Shown here in pieces: positions 9,292-19,598 of a stretch of 64,000 bases of DNA. Numbering within the stretch: position 1 is the first letter of the stretch; the number at the start of each line of letters is the position of its first letter. A model generated the notes under the pieces. It was given only the letters and a program-made list of their open reading frames with translations. It made no database searches and was not told the origin of the DNA. The stretch is from Pomphorhynchus laevis (Eukaryota > Acanthocephala > Palaeacanthocephala > Echinorhynchida > Pomphorhynchidae). The stretch is from NCBI GenBank assembly GCA_012934845.2, contig WNNJ02000360.1, positions 124,001-188,000 of the forward strand, given 5' to 3'. The translations under genes were made by a program, and so were the position numbers.

Positions 9292-11421
9292 ATGGAAGGG
9301 GCAAAGCTTGGTATTTGCCCGCATTGTAACAGGCCAATCGCACTTACAAAATTCGGAAATGTACGTTTTTACAAGAGTTTTGGGGTTCGGTGCCCAGGCA
9401 CTAGCTTCGCTTCGATTGTTGATTACACATCCAATATTTCCTCCCATGTCAAACTTACAGCTGAACGTCAAACCTACAGAGGATCCGAAATGGCTTCGAT
9501 CAACGACGTTTCCCACAATTTGTACGCATATGAAACGCTTCACCGTATTTGGGAATCACCTACGCTGACAGTAAGACGAATCCCTTGGAGTTTACGAAAT
9601 AAAGCAGCTCGCATTTTTACCAATCTTATTAAAGAGGCACTAGAATATAAATCGCCATATAGCTGGACTAGTCTTTTGGGGTTCGCAAAAGTGTGCCTAT
9701 CAGCTCATTCAGGTGATCACCGAAATGTACGAAAACATATAGAGAATGCACTAAAGTCAGCCGAAAACAGGCAGTTTGACACTTTCTTTCTCACGCATGT
9801 TTGTGCTCAACAAACGACCCGACATAAACACGACAAATCAAAGACAATGACAATCGAACTTATGCGACAGGAAAACTACGGCAAGGCAATGAAACGAATA
9901 TCTTCGTCACGGCTGGCGCCGTTCACAGAACAGACACACCGTAAGCTCACAGATTTGCACCCACCCGGTAAAGGTATTATAACCTCAACCCCAACGGCAG
10001 AAGACGATATTGTCATCGATTCGGATACCGTTCGTGATTCAATTTTCTCATTCCCCTCTGCATCGTCACCAGGTTGTCTGGGTTTAAGAGCCGAACACCT
10101 ACAAGACATGATCACAGCGGACCAATCTAGAAAGCTTCTAAGCCGCCTGACACATCTGATAAATTATATGGCAGCCGGTGACCTTCCTGTAGATATATCT
10201 CGATATTTTGCGGGTGCAGATATTATCGCTATAGAAAAACCAAATGGAGGTATACGCCCAATAGCGGCAGGAGAATTGTTACGGAGGGTGTGTGCAAAGT
10301 GTATTTGCACGAAGATGCGCGATAAGTTCACTCAAATATTTTAACCATAACAGGTCGGTGTTGCGGTTGCAAATGGCGCAGATTGAATAATTCACCAGGT
10401 TCGACGATTGTTTGAAGAGATGCAGACCTCGAAAAATTGGGTATGGGTGAAAGTAGATGTTTCGAACGCATTTAATACAGTTGACAGGCAATGCTTTATT
10501 GACGCAGTTGACATTGAAGCACCTTCTATCGGACCGTGGATCAAATGGTGCTACTCGCAACCAACAAAATTACGATTTGAAGCAGCAAAAAACCTTACAT
10601 CGTCAGCAGGAGTACAACAAGGGGACCCTCTGGGCCCATTCCTTTTCGCAATGGCAATCCAACCGATTATTCGGAAAGTCGACTCGATCATAGTTATTGG
10701 TTTTAACAAGTGGTATTTAGACGATGGAATAATTGGAAGTGAACCCAAGGCAGTTGCTATCACATTAAACATGATTGCAAATGAGCTGGAAAAAATCGGA
10801 CTATCAATGAATTGGCAAAAAACCGAATTAATAGGCCACACAGAAGCAACTATCTCAACGCAGACAAAATGGACTCACTCTCCACATACCAAGTCCGACG
10901 GCAATTTTACTCTTTTGGGATGCCCAATTGGTTCGCAAGAGTTTGCAGAAGCATATCTCATAAATAGTTGCTTACCAAACCTAGTAAATGACACAGAGCT
11001 TGTCGCGTCACTTCCGGACGCTCATGTGGCTTACCTGCTATTGCGCCACTGTGCTTCCGCTCAACGAATAGCATTCCTAATGAGGAATGTAGATCCAGCA
11101 AGCACCGAACTTTTCTGTAAGCAGTTTGATAATGCTGTGATACGGGCGATGGAAATCATCGCTTCAATACAACTGTCAGCGCGAACACGATCTCAAGTTG
11201 AGCTCCCACTAAAAATGGGCGGTCTGGGCCTTAGGAGTACAAACAAACACAGAGCGGCAGCCTTTGCAGCAAGCGTCAGCACAGTGGCCGCGTTTGTGAA
11301 CCAGGATCCAAATACATTTCCGGGCTTTGTAAACGCGAATGAAATACTTGCGCTACACGGAGCAGAAGTGGAACAACAGGCTTCATCCACAAGACAACAT
11401 CAAATATCGTTCAAAATTTGA
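9292..11421 (+). pseudogene. RLE-B B1a N-terminal finger and reverse transcriptase
   Basis: MEGAKLGICPHCNRPI...LTKFGNVRF...RCPG is the N-terminal zinc-finger region. SASSPGCLGLRAEHLQDMI and GGIRPIAAGELLRR mark the RT fingers, VKVDVSNAFNTVDRQ is motif A, SAGVQQGDPLGPFLFA motif B and KWYLDDGIIG motif C. The thumb continues to about 11421 (HVAYLLLRHCASAQRI). Three stops between 10342 and 10377 split an otherwise open frame of about 700 codons, so the copy is recently dead. Confidence 0.85.
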
Positions 11422-11959
11422 CTCAGAGAAGCGTAAAAGTCTATTAGACACTGGAGATGATCGGACAAGGGCCAGACTAATAGCGGTATCACAGCCACAT
11501 GCGAACGCATGGTTACAATGCGCCCCAAATCGAAGTCTCGGCCTAGCTCTTACCGACCAAGAATTTACAATTCTTATAAGAATGTGGTTAGGCCTGCAAA
11601 TTGCTCCAAGTGACTACCGTTGTTGTCGATGTTTTCGAAACGCAGATGCTGAGGGCTTCCATGCACTAACTTGCAACTACGGTGGTTTTCCAGGAATGCG
11701 TCATAATGGAATTCGTGACGTCGTTCTCCAGGCAGGACAATCAGCAGGAATGCATATGGGTTGCGAGGTTCGCAACCTTGTCCTAAATCTCCAAGAACGG
11801 CCAGCCGATATTCTGATCTACGGGGATCCTTCAGATGCTATAGACTTCGCGGTAACACATCCACTACAGAAATCTTTTCTTCGCCAGTCAGCTTATGTGC
11901 CTGGTTACGCAGCTGCGCAGTACGCATCATCGGTCAAAGATATGAAAGTACCGTGCTAA
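11339..11959 (+). pseudogene. RLE-B B1a restriction-like endonuclease domain
   Basis: CCRCF...GFHALTCNYGG is the CCHC finger that precedes the nuclease in R2-like elements. It is followed by RHNGIRDVVLQAG, then RPADILIYGDPSDAIDFAVT, which carries the catalytic PD...D of the PD-(D/E)xK type. The frame overlaps the RT frame, a +1/-1 change near 11400. It ends at TAA 11957-11959, one base before an ATG in another frame. Confidence 0.8.
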
Positions 11960-11960
11960 A

Positions 11961-12908
11961 ATGATTAAGGCGGGATATACCTTCATACCTGCAGTCTTGG
12001 AGTGTTACGGCGGCTGGAATATGGAAGGGGAGAAAATCATCAGACGAATCGCCCGATACTTAGCAATTCGATCATCTATACCATACAGCATCGCATCTGC
12101 ACGGCTCTTTCAACGAATATCAATAGCACTCATGAGAGGAAATTCAAAAGCTATATTATCTAGTATTGATATGTTAAACCGACCGTATTACGAGATCGCT
12201 AACCCCATAATGGAGAATCCCACACGAAGAATGAACCCCTTCCAGGCACTTGATCTGGCAGTTGACTCTCTTCCATCGTCAATTGATCAGTCCGCTCCTG
12301 GATACATTGAATTTAACAATACAAATGAAGTAAATGTCACGTTAGCTAATATACCAGGATCTAGTGTCGATACGTCAGTTTTTACAGGAACTCATAAATT
12401 GTGTTCCTACAGAGATTGTGCACTTATAGAAGAAAACGGAAAATTCACACTAAAAGTATTGAGCTCTGCAATCACAGTAAAGCCCCAAAATCTTTCAAGC
12501 AAAATTAAGCCACATTTTGACACCTTTCTGCAACAATGTGACAATTCATCAAATAATAACGACGCTGAGGATCCTGAATCTTTACCTATAAAATCACAGC
12601 CAGAAACCGAAATTAGTAAACAGACCGTCGATTATATGACACATGACGTACATACATTATCTGATTCTGAATTAACTGACAGTTTATCGAAAGCAAATAG
12701 TGATAATCATGAATCGGACGGAAGTTTTAATTATGAAACAGAATTATTAACTGACTTTTGTGAAACAGATCAAATAATCACGCCCATTATAAACAAACAG
12801 ATGATACCGGAAAAAGGCCGGCTAGTTGTCAGTGGATCGGTTGATCCAAATATTCTAGATTATCAGGCGCTATCTGAAAGTAGTGATAACGAAGAGGAGG
12901 AAGTCTAA
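11961..12908 (+). CDS. RLE-B B1a C-terminal tail ORF (315 codons)
   Basis: Intact frame starting ATG at 11961. Residues 1-85 are the shared RLE-B tail (FIPAVLECYGGWNMEGEKII, LFQRISIALMRGNSKAILSS). The remaining ~230 residues are acidic, Ser/Asn-rich and unrecognised, ending SESSDNEEEEV. In copy B1b the tail is in frame with the nuclease, so here a frame change probably made it look separate. The tail beyond residue ~100 differs completely from B1b and from the ubiquilin chimera. It could be fast-evolving low-complexity protein or captured sequence. Confidence 0.65.
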   Translation: MIKAGYTFIPAVLECYGGWNMEGEKIIRRIARYLAIRSSIPYSIASARLFQRISIALMRGNSKAILSSIDMLNRPYYEIANPIMENPTRRMNPFQALDLAVDSLPSSIDQSAPGYIEFNNTNEVNVTLANIPGSSVDTSVFTGTHKLCSYRDCALIEENGKFTLKVLSSAITVKPQNLSSKIKPHFDTFLQQCDNSSNNNDAEDPESLPIKSQPETEISKQTVDYMTHDVHTLSDSELTDSLSKANSDNHESDGSFNYETELLTDFCETDQIITPIINKQMIPEKGRLVVSGSVDPNILDYQALSESSDNEEEEV

Positions 12909-13058
12909 CACTATCGAATATGGACATTATACGAAGAGGTTAACTATTTCTTTTTCAAACATTTCAGGTTTATTAGAATTGTGTAATATGTAAAAAAAAC
13001 AAAACTTGTTAAAGTGTTTAAAACCAATACGAAATTCGATATAATTACATTTATTATT

Positions 13059-13231
13059 TATTAGTTAATGATGGTTTTATAGGCATTATATGAAAAAAGT
13101 TTTCGTTATTATTGCAATCCTTCAACACAGTGTCCTTTTCAAATATATTGAAAATGACACTGTGTTGAAAGCTTGCAATAATAAAGAAAACGTTTTTCAT
13201 ATCATGCCTATAAAACCATCATTAACTAATA
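13059..13231. repeat. Long near-perfect hairpin (foldback/MITE-like)
   Basis: Inverted repeat with arms 13059-13142 and 13148-13231 and a 5-base loop; about 6 mismatches in 83 pairs. The outer ends read ATTAGTTAATGATGG / CCATCATTAACTAAT. No coding homology. It sits in AT-rich DNA just after the A-rich end of B1a. Candidates are a foldback MITE, a recent inverted duplication or a long microRNA-type hairpin. Confidence 0.75.
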
Positions 13232-13624
13232 TGAAGAAAGACACGAATTTAAGTCTACAATATTTATTATTTAAATAATTATTTAACATTTCTAGATGAT
13301 TAATACTAAAAATATTAAACAAATTTTGAAACAAATTAACTAATTGATGTAAACGATTAAAAACTTAAATTTATTAATTTTTCAAAATATTTATTTTTAA
13401 TGGAAATATTATGGTTATTATTTTTGTTTTGTTTCTAAACTATTTTGAATCACCTTTTTATTGCGTTTTGTGTACCTCAAAAGATACCAAAATCGTGTCA
13501 CAACAATTCAAGCAATTTTTTCAAGTAAAAAATTATTATTTCTATAAATTTACATTTGAAGTTCCCACAAATGGGAATCAACATATTTCGTATTCACAAT
13601 ATGTTTAAAAGAAAATAATGCTCA
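13232..13624. other. AT-rich intergenic DNA
   Basis: No homology, repeat or long convincing frame recognised. Poly-T/A runs and short open frames appear to be chance. Confidence 0.5.
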
Positions 13625-13659
13625 TTGTGCGATTTGCAACTCAATGCCTATGACCTAAT

Positions 13660-14025
13660 TTACCGGTGCATTGAGTTTACAACGCGGTGCTCTAAACATT
13701 GTGATATCGACCTTGCGAGCGCAATTGCAATCTTCGTACGGATCCACGTTATTACGCTGGAAAATCCAGACTTGTGTTTTTCGCTGATCTTTGTCGCTAA
13801 CACACGTCGAGTTGCGTTTGCGGCTCTGCCTGCACCACCCGTCGACGCAAACACTAATGGGCAGAAGGTACTGTGATCAACCTCACGTATCGTTTCCTCG
13901 TACTTGTTTCGTTTTCGTTGCTCATGATACTCGAAGCAAGCAGCCGACGATCGCGATGTATATGATGGAGCTCCTTCGTTGAAAATGCATAAGTCAAAAA
14001 ACGTTCGATCCATCCTACCACCGAA
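13660..14025 (-). mobile_element. RLE-A C-terminal fragment
   Basis: The minus strand reads RTFFDLCIFNEGAPSYTSRS, FEYHEQRKRNKYEETIREVD and FCPLVFASTGGAGRAA, then IRTKIAIALARSISQCLEH before a stop. This is the RLE-A nuclease/C-terminal segment, about 117 codons and uninterrupted, truncated upstream near 14025 where LINE J1 ends. Confidence 0.75.
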
Positions 14026-14328
14026 TAAAGATTTTATTAATAAAAAAACATAAATGGGATAAAAATGAGTTCAGTCAAACAGAAATAAGTTCATCTTCTC
14101 CTTTTATCTTCGGTCTGCAACAGTCTTCTGTTCCATTTACGGCCTCAAATCCATAGGAATCTAAGCCCCCAAACAATCCAACACGCCGCCTTCCGATTGA
14201 ACCACCCAGGGTCTTTCACACCCTCCGAAGAGACCAATCGGCACGGACTATGCTAGGTAAACGCGAGACGAGGAGCTTAAGAAACCTTAGCCTTTGCTAT
14301 TGGGTACGTCCTCTTGAAAAGAAGACAA

Positions 14329-14480
14329 ATCCCGAGATAGCCCATGTGCCTCAACTTGGGCTATCTCGGGATTGCCCAAGATAGCCCAAGTTGCTGGGCC
14401 CGTTTCCCCCTTTAAAAACAGCAGATGCTGGGCCCGTTTTCTCCTTTATACAACAGATGCTGGGCCCGTTTCACAGCCCA
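14329..14480 (-). repeat. 16-bp perfect hairpin and 3x TGCTGGGCCCGTTT repeat inside J1
   Basis: ATCCCGAGATAGCCCA (14329-14344) pairs perfectly with its complement at 14357-14372. Just after it, TGCTGGGCCCGTTT occurs three times at about 33-36 bp spacing (14392-14480). J2 has single copies of the corresponding sequences (about 58310-58395), so J1 carries a local inverted and tandem rearrangement. Confidence 0.7.
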
Positions 14481-14499
14481 GCTAGCTCTCTACGGTATA

Positions 14500-15200
14500 C
14501 GAGTGAGTCTATCCAGGTCAGCTTTCCCCGAACAGTTCACCGAAACGGTGAACCTTAGGTATTTCACTCGACTTGTGAAGGTAAGAAGTGGTTAAGAGCC
14601 AAAAATGGAGGAAAGCGCAGAAAGTGCTAATCTCATATGTTTTTGCTTCGTAGCAGGGGTGCCATGAAAGACGACCACCTGCGATTTGGCGGAGTTTACA
14701 ACAAGATTGGACTTCGACAACTAGTCTTTTAATTACAAAAAGAAACGGCTGATGTCCGAGACTACGTCTTTGCACTTGCGTCCAGTGAACAGGGCTGTGG
14801 TGTCATCAGCGTACACCACTAGACGTTGATCACGTTTAAATATTTTAAAAAGGTTAATGGAGGCAGCAAGATATAAGATAGGAGAGAGGGGAGCCTTGAG
14901 ACACACTCGTAATAGGGTAGAACTGACGCACATCAGGGTCGTCTTCATAATAAAATCGCTTAGTATACAGCAGTATCTCCACCCTGTTAACAATTTTCGC
15001 AGGCAACCCGAGGGACCTGAGAGAAGAGATAACAAAGGGAATTGAGATGCGGTCAAATGCAGCGGAAGAATCAAGGAAAACAGCCACAACGAGTTGATTA
15101 CTGTTATCCTGACAAAACCGATGCACTTCACCAACTGCTGAATGGACCGAGCGACCTTTTGCACGTCATGGAAACCAGAAGGGATTAGGTTTCGCCTACT
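14500..15200 (-). pseudogene. LINE J1 reverse transcriptase core
   Basis: KGRSVHSAVGE, then VVAVFLDSSAAFDRISIP (motif A), a GSPLSPILYL-type motif B and RLVVYADDTTALF (motif C, YADD kept) followed by GRKCKDVVSDISRFFL. Motifs A and C are in different frames, so at least one frame change lies between them. J2 has the same order with YGDN in place of YADD. Confidence 0.75.
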
Positions 15201-16015
15201 CAGATGATCGCAGATTCAACGCGCAAGCGTTTTTTCGTAGATCGAGACGAGAAAATTTTGAATCGAAATGGGCCGCCGGTCTTTAGGACAAGAAACCGAA
15301 TACTTTTTTGGTAAAAAATCCTCCTACTAATATTGATGCCGGTCACATCGGATGGGGTGGCTAATAGCATTGTGACGACCACCTATTTTCTTTTATCGGC
15401 TGTCAAAAGCTGACAGACACGATAAGAGAGTGGAGCGACGGATTTGGAGGTGCCCGGAAGAGGCCCCAGGCGTTGAGAATATCTGTGACAGATAAGTCTC
15501 TACCCCTGAAGTCTCCCTAAGGCGGGATTGGAGAGGCGATTGCGTGACTCCATAGTTGTGTAGGGCTAGTGACTCCTTCAAAACATTTCCAAGGCATATA
15601 CTACCGATCCAACCCAAAGCCTTATCGTTCCAACAAACAAACTTCTCCTTGAATATCTTCCAAAAAGAAGACTAAGAAGGGTTAAGACGAGCAATACTCG
15701 CCCTATCCCTACTCAGCTGGAACCAATATCTGGTGCGCCAGTATTCATTCGAGAGGGTTGTCTGGCGGAAGCAGAGAGATTAGGGAGGTTCAGTAGTTTA
15801 GCTAGGACCTTGAGTATTGTCGGAGTGGGACTGAAAATGCGACCATTATAGGTTGTCGAAAGCAACGCGGTGGCTCGCGAAGTGAGGTAGAAATTAAATT
15901 CGGTTAAACTCTCATTACCAATTCGTGGGAAGCGTTGGATAGCTGCCTGGAAGAAAGCCACTCCGATTGGGTCAAAGTGGAATCTTCTACGAAGCAGCGT
16001 ATCCTTTTCTATCCG

Positions 16016-16670
16016 CTAGCGAAATAGATCATGATAGGTGGACAGATATTGTCGCGACTGCGCTGTACAGAAGGGTTTTAACAACCACCTCTCATGGAGC
16101 AGTAATAAGTCGAGGAGTGAATTCGTTGATGTGCAATGAAAGGTGAGGGACGGTGGTTTGTGAATAAGATAACCGTTCCTGGCTCTGCAGAGTGCTGCAT
16201 TAATCCAACGGCCAGTTCTGTTGTTGAAGTCACCTAGTACCATGTCATAGCCGCTATCAATAATACCGTCCAGCAGGTCACGGTTCTTGTGAATCTCTCA
16301 TGGACGGATGTAGACATTGGCTAGGCTGAGGCGTTTACCGTTCTTAACGAGTGAAACTACCACGCAAGACAGGGCTGGGCAACAGTAATTAAAGAAGAGG
16401 GATCACCTTAATGAGCACTTAACTAAGGTCAAGAGTCCTTGAGATTAAGAGAAGTGAGGTGGGGTTATGTACGTAGTATAGTGGGAGCAAATATGCTTTG
16501 GGATAAATCGAATAATGTCCTGGGGGAGACGGATAGACCTCGTCTCCTGAAGGACTATAACATCTGCATCTCAACCGGATAGAAGTCTAAGGGCAGAATC
16601 ACATCCCGAATTCCATTGAAGGATATTCAGTGAAAAAGGCACAGGTTTACTCACCATTGTGTTAGATAAG
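16016..16670 (-). pseudogene. LINE J1 APE endonuclease
   Basis: Minus strand: DADVIVLQET near the start and MVLGDFNNRTGRWINAALCR, the APE GDFN box, followed by FHCTSTNSLLDLLLLHERW. The same order and near-identical words occur in J2 (56199-56780) and J3 (24413-24054). The domain nicks the target to prime reverse transcription. Interrupted by several stops. Confidence 0.7.
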
Positions 16671-16969
16671 TTGGACGGGGGAATCCAACCTAGACAGAGC
16701 TAGGTGCAGGAAGGTTGCCCCTCCCACCACTAGCCCCATCCAGGGTCAGAACCCTCAGGGCAATATCTTCATTTCCCTGCGATGAGTCGCCCCCTTTTTC
16801 TTTTAGAAGTTTCCATATTTTGAGTGGCGGGACGGATCTGGCTGAAGCACTTCTTTTTTTAGAGTGCGGCAAACTGAGTTCTGGAGGCTCCGGCACCGTG
16901 GCAGAGCCCAGAAAGGTCGTCAGCAGTGGCGCCATCATTAGCTCCATTTTACTAAGTATAAATTTTTTA

Positions 16970-17955
16970 TTAGAATCTGAGCTGTAAGATGTCCATATTA
17001 GACATCCTGTTATCAGGCGCTGTGACAGTAGAAAAATACGAGGGTTTAGAGATATGAGACTGGCCGGAGAACATGCGCTGGTAATTTTTAAAAATCTTGC
17101 ATCTTCTAGACCACGCGGGGTGGTCTCCCGCGCAATTGTGACAGACTGGGGGAGCCATGCATCTCACCCTTTTTAGCATACTTTCACAGGATACCGACGC
17201 ACAAACCCCGCAAGTTTTCTTATTCTAGCAGGTCGACCCCCAGTTCTGGCACCCATGACACAAATTGCAGTAGGGTTTGGTCAGTGTGTCTTCATCGATC
17301 AACGTAAATCTTAAATTATTCCCCAGAAAGGGGTTCGAAGCTGCCTTGGTAAGTATAAGGCCGTGGTTGAGGTCAACGGAGCTGAACGCAATGTGGAGAT
17401 CTACGCCCGTTTTTGACTTGACCGACCTCACCGAATGAAGTTTGTAAGTCTTTAGTAGGCTCAAGTCCTCCTCCTATAGCTGAGAGGGAAAGTTCGAGAT
17501 TTTCAAAGTAGCCTGAATTGGCTTTAAAACAATAGTTCCTAATTAGGTTAGATTCTTTTAAAAAACGAATTGTACTCTTCCATCAGATCAGAAGTAACAA
17601 ACGAGATTTTGATTGTGGTCTCGAAAATCTTAACTGAGTTGAATAACACTCTGTTTGAATAATGTTTTACATACTCACGGAGAAAATAGCTGAATAATTT
17701 ATGCCTCTCGAGATGCTTAATGATCGCTACTGTAGCCAAGTTGTTCAGCTTTGGTATTGGCGAAAGTACCCTCGAGTCATTTATAAAATTTTGTAACAAA
17801 CCACTTATCTTGTCGTCTTTGTTTTGCAGGAAAGAACACAAATCAATACCCTTTTCTGCACTTTTTCCCTGGAAATTGTGATAATTTGCACTGAAATTGC
17901 AAGAGCTTTGAAGCTCCGACGTGTTTATACTGTTCGCTTGCATTTTTTCAAGCAA
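16970..17955 (-). pseudogene. LINE J1 ORF1 (gag-like, zinc knuckle)
   Basis: Segments LSPIPKLNNLATVAIIKHLE and KIFETTIKISFV (17548-17955) match J2 (IPKLKNLAVIKLSAPIERKK). NNLRFTLIDEDTLTKPYCNL CHGCQNWGSTC (about 17225-17330) and PPVCHNCAGDHPAWSRRCK (about 17100-17170) are cysteine/histidine knuckles of the CxxC...HPAWSRxC kind. The family binds its own RNA through such knuckles. Several frame changes. Confidence 0.7.
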
Positions 17956-18109
17956 TACTGAAAGCTTATGTTTATCGTTAATAACAGCAGCACCTTCTCA
18001 GAGAAAATTGCGGCGATCGTTTCAAGAAATTTCATATAAACATGCACATTTTTTAAAAACATTGTATTTTTCTGAAGATGCTAACAGAGGTTAGCGAAAT
18101 ATCAAATAA

Positions 18110-18300
18110 GATTTTACCCCATTTAATCCAGATCCAATAATTCTTAAATATACTTTGTATTATAATAAGATACTTGTTAAGCAAATTCCATGAGAGGAAA
18201 TACGTCAATAGCATGTATTTGTCCCCGCTGCCATGTTGGTTGAGGAATAAATGACAGAAAAATGATAGTATAGAAACTCTTGATGACCTTTAATCGTTAT
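18110..18300 (+). repeat. PLE-N 3' module, diverged copy
   Basis: GAGGAAATACGTCAATAGCA and CCCCGCTGCCATGTTGG, ending CTTGATGACCTTTAAT, follow the PLE-N 3' module in sense orientation. About 75-80% identity by eye to the copy at 53130-53270. No coding part remains. Confidence 0.6.
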
Positions 18301-18306
18301 TGGGAT

Positions 18307-18678
18307 GACGAAACGGTATCAAATACTGTTATCGTCGTTCTTCCGTGTCTGGCTAAAAATATTGTTAAAATAGTTCACGCGGAATGGTATCACTCTCGTT
18401 TTGATATATTCATAAAAGAAGTTAGCCGATATACAAAATACCTGCGCTAGCATTTGCCTATGATTTTGCTAATGATACTGTGAGGTAAAGCCGTAAAGCT
18501 AATATAGCACTCTATGATGTTACTAGAGGTTTTCTAGTACATCATACACATGATTCGTTTTTTTGCCGTTTGCTAGTCCTCCTCTGCATCCAGTTGTTGG
18601 AGGGATCTGGCACTAATGAGTCATTGTGTTGACGAAACGGTATCAAATACTGTTGTCGTCGTTCTCCTGCGTCTGGCT
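18307..18678 (+). repeat. Direct 48-bp repeats flanking ~276 bp
   Basis: Copies at 18307-18354 and 18631-18678 differ at about 4 of 48 positions. Each begins GACGAAACGGTATCAAATAC. The second copy completes a hammerhead-like fold (see 18605-18665). The DNA between has no recognised homology. Confidence 0.65.
18605..18665 (+). ncRNA. Hammerhead-like motif
   Basis: CTAATGA (18613-18619, one change from CUGAUGA) is followed by GTC, an 8-base loop, GAC (18631-18633) and GAAA (18634-18637). ACGGTAT-CAA-ATACTGT then forms a 7-pair stem III, and a short GGC/GTC pair can be stem I. This is the order of a type I hammerhead. The core G-to-A change predicts loss of cleavage. Confidence 0.4.
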
Positions 18679-18889
18679 TAAAAGATTGTTATTTATTATT
18701 TGTCTTTATTTTTAATTTATAGTATAAAATAAGTAGACTCAGTTATGATCTGGTTTGTTCTACTGACAAGTTATTATTGACCTGCGGGCTTTGTTTACCC
18801 AGTAATATAATATGTCAGAAATACTAAAACTATGTTTTCTTGATACGGCATTATTTTTTGCTAATGTTAATGCAAGTTCAATTATTTCT

Positions 18890-19035
18890 TTCTTTTTCTT
18901 ATAGTGTAGAATTATACGTCAACCAAATAATATTAAAATATTAAATTTACAATATACAAATCAACAAAATATTATTAAAAATAAATTTAAACTCTTAAGC
19001 GAAAACATTTTATGGAAGGATATATAATATGCTTT
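18890..19035 (+). mobile_element. PLE-N 3' coding fragment
   Basis: Plus strand resembles the PLE-N C terminus: INQQNIIKNKFKLLSENILW before a stop at about 19027. It is short and isolated, without RT core. Confidence 0.6.
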
Positions 19036-19044
19036 GCCATATAA

Positions 19045-19200
19045 CTTGATTGAATCTGTGAGCTAAAATTATTCTATTTTGCACGACATTATACTCACAG
19101 GTAGTGTTCCTATTCTTGATACAGCAGAACGCTACTATTTAGACTGGGTGGGTTTTATCAGCTGTTGACCCAGATGCAATCAATTTCAGCTCATATATAC
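19045..19200 (-). mobile_element. tRNA-related SINE fragment
   Basis: Contains GAGCTAAAATTATTCT, GATACAGCAGAACGCTACTA and TTTATCAGCTGTTGACCCAG, matching the non-tRNA part of the SINE at 46716-46845 in the same orientation. The tRNA-like part is missing. Confidence 0.55.
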
Positions 19201-19355
19201 AATCAATAAGATCAGATTGATAACTGATTTTACGTATTTTATACTCTATATAAATAAAAATAAAGATATATTATCTTTTTTTTCAATCGTATGCTATTTT
19301 TCAAAAAAACATTACAAATAATAAATTGTGTCTAAGTCTTGTCTATCATTTATCT

Positions 19356-19496
19356 AAAGATTAAATCAGCTAACTGAGTCTACGTATTGTTATATAATTA
19401 TAAAATAAACAAAACATAATAATGCTAAATCAAAATTTAATAATTAAATAATAAAATTAATAATTGTTTTTAGATTTTCTATAATTTTAATCAAGT

Positions 19497-19527
<31 letters not shown>

Positions 19528-19598
19528 ATTTAAAATAAACGTCATTTTTATGAATTGACTAATAAATAACAGACGTTGTATCAGAATAAGAATAAATG
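19356..19598 (-). repeat. PLE-N 3' UTR distal half
   Basis: Nearly identical to 36321-36560: TCAGCTAACTGAGTCTACGT, A/T-rich middle, AATTGACTAATAAATAACAG then ACGTTGTATCAGAATAAG. It stops where the RTE-like fragment begins, so one probably truncated the other. Confidence 0.7.

Larger units (their letters stand above)
9200..13006 (+). mobile_element. RLE-B LINE copy B1a, near full length
   Basis: Best RLE-type LINE in the window. It has a C2-type N-terminal finger, an RT with YLDDG, a CCHC finger, a restriction-like endonuclease and a long acidic C-terminal tail, ending with an A-rich stretch (12989-13006). RT and N terminus lie in one frame with three stops (10342, 10348, 10375); two frame changes follow (about 11400 and 11957). 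RLE-type LINEs insert by target-primed reverse transcription, often at fixed sites. No repeated target is evident here. Confidence 0.85.
14030..18060 (-). mobile_element. APE-type LINE copy J1 (Jockey/I-like)
   Basis: Two-ORF non-LTR retrotransposon on the minus strand. It has a gag-like ORF1 with a zinc-knuckle region (about 17955-16970), an APE endonuclease (about 16660-16000), an RT with YADD (about 15200-14500) and a 3' UTR to about 14030. It has the same layout as J2 on the plus strand and J3. Many stops and frame changes. No clear poly-A tail is seen at the left edge. Confidence 0.8.
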
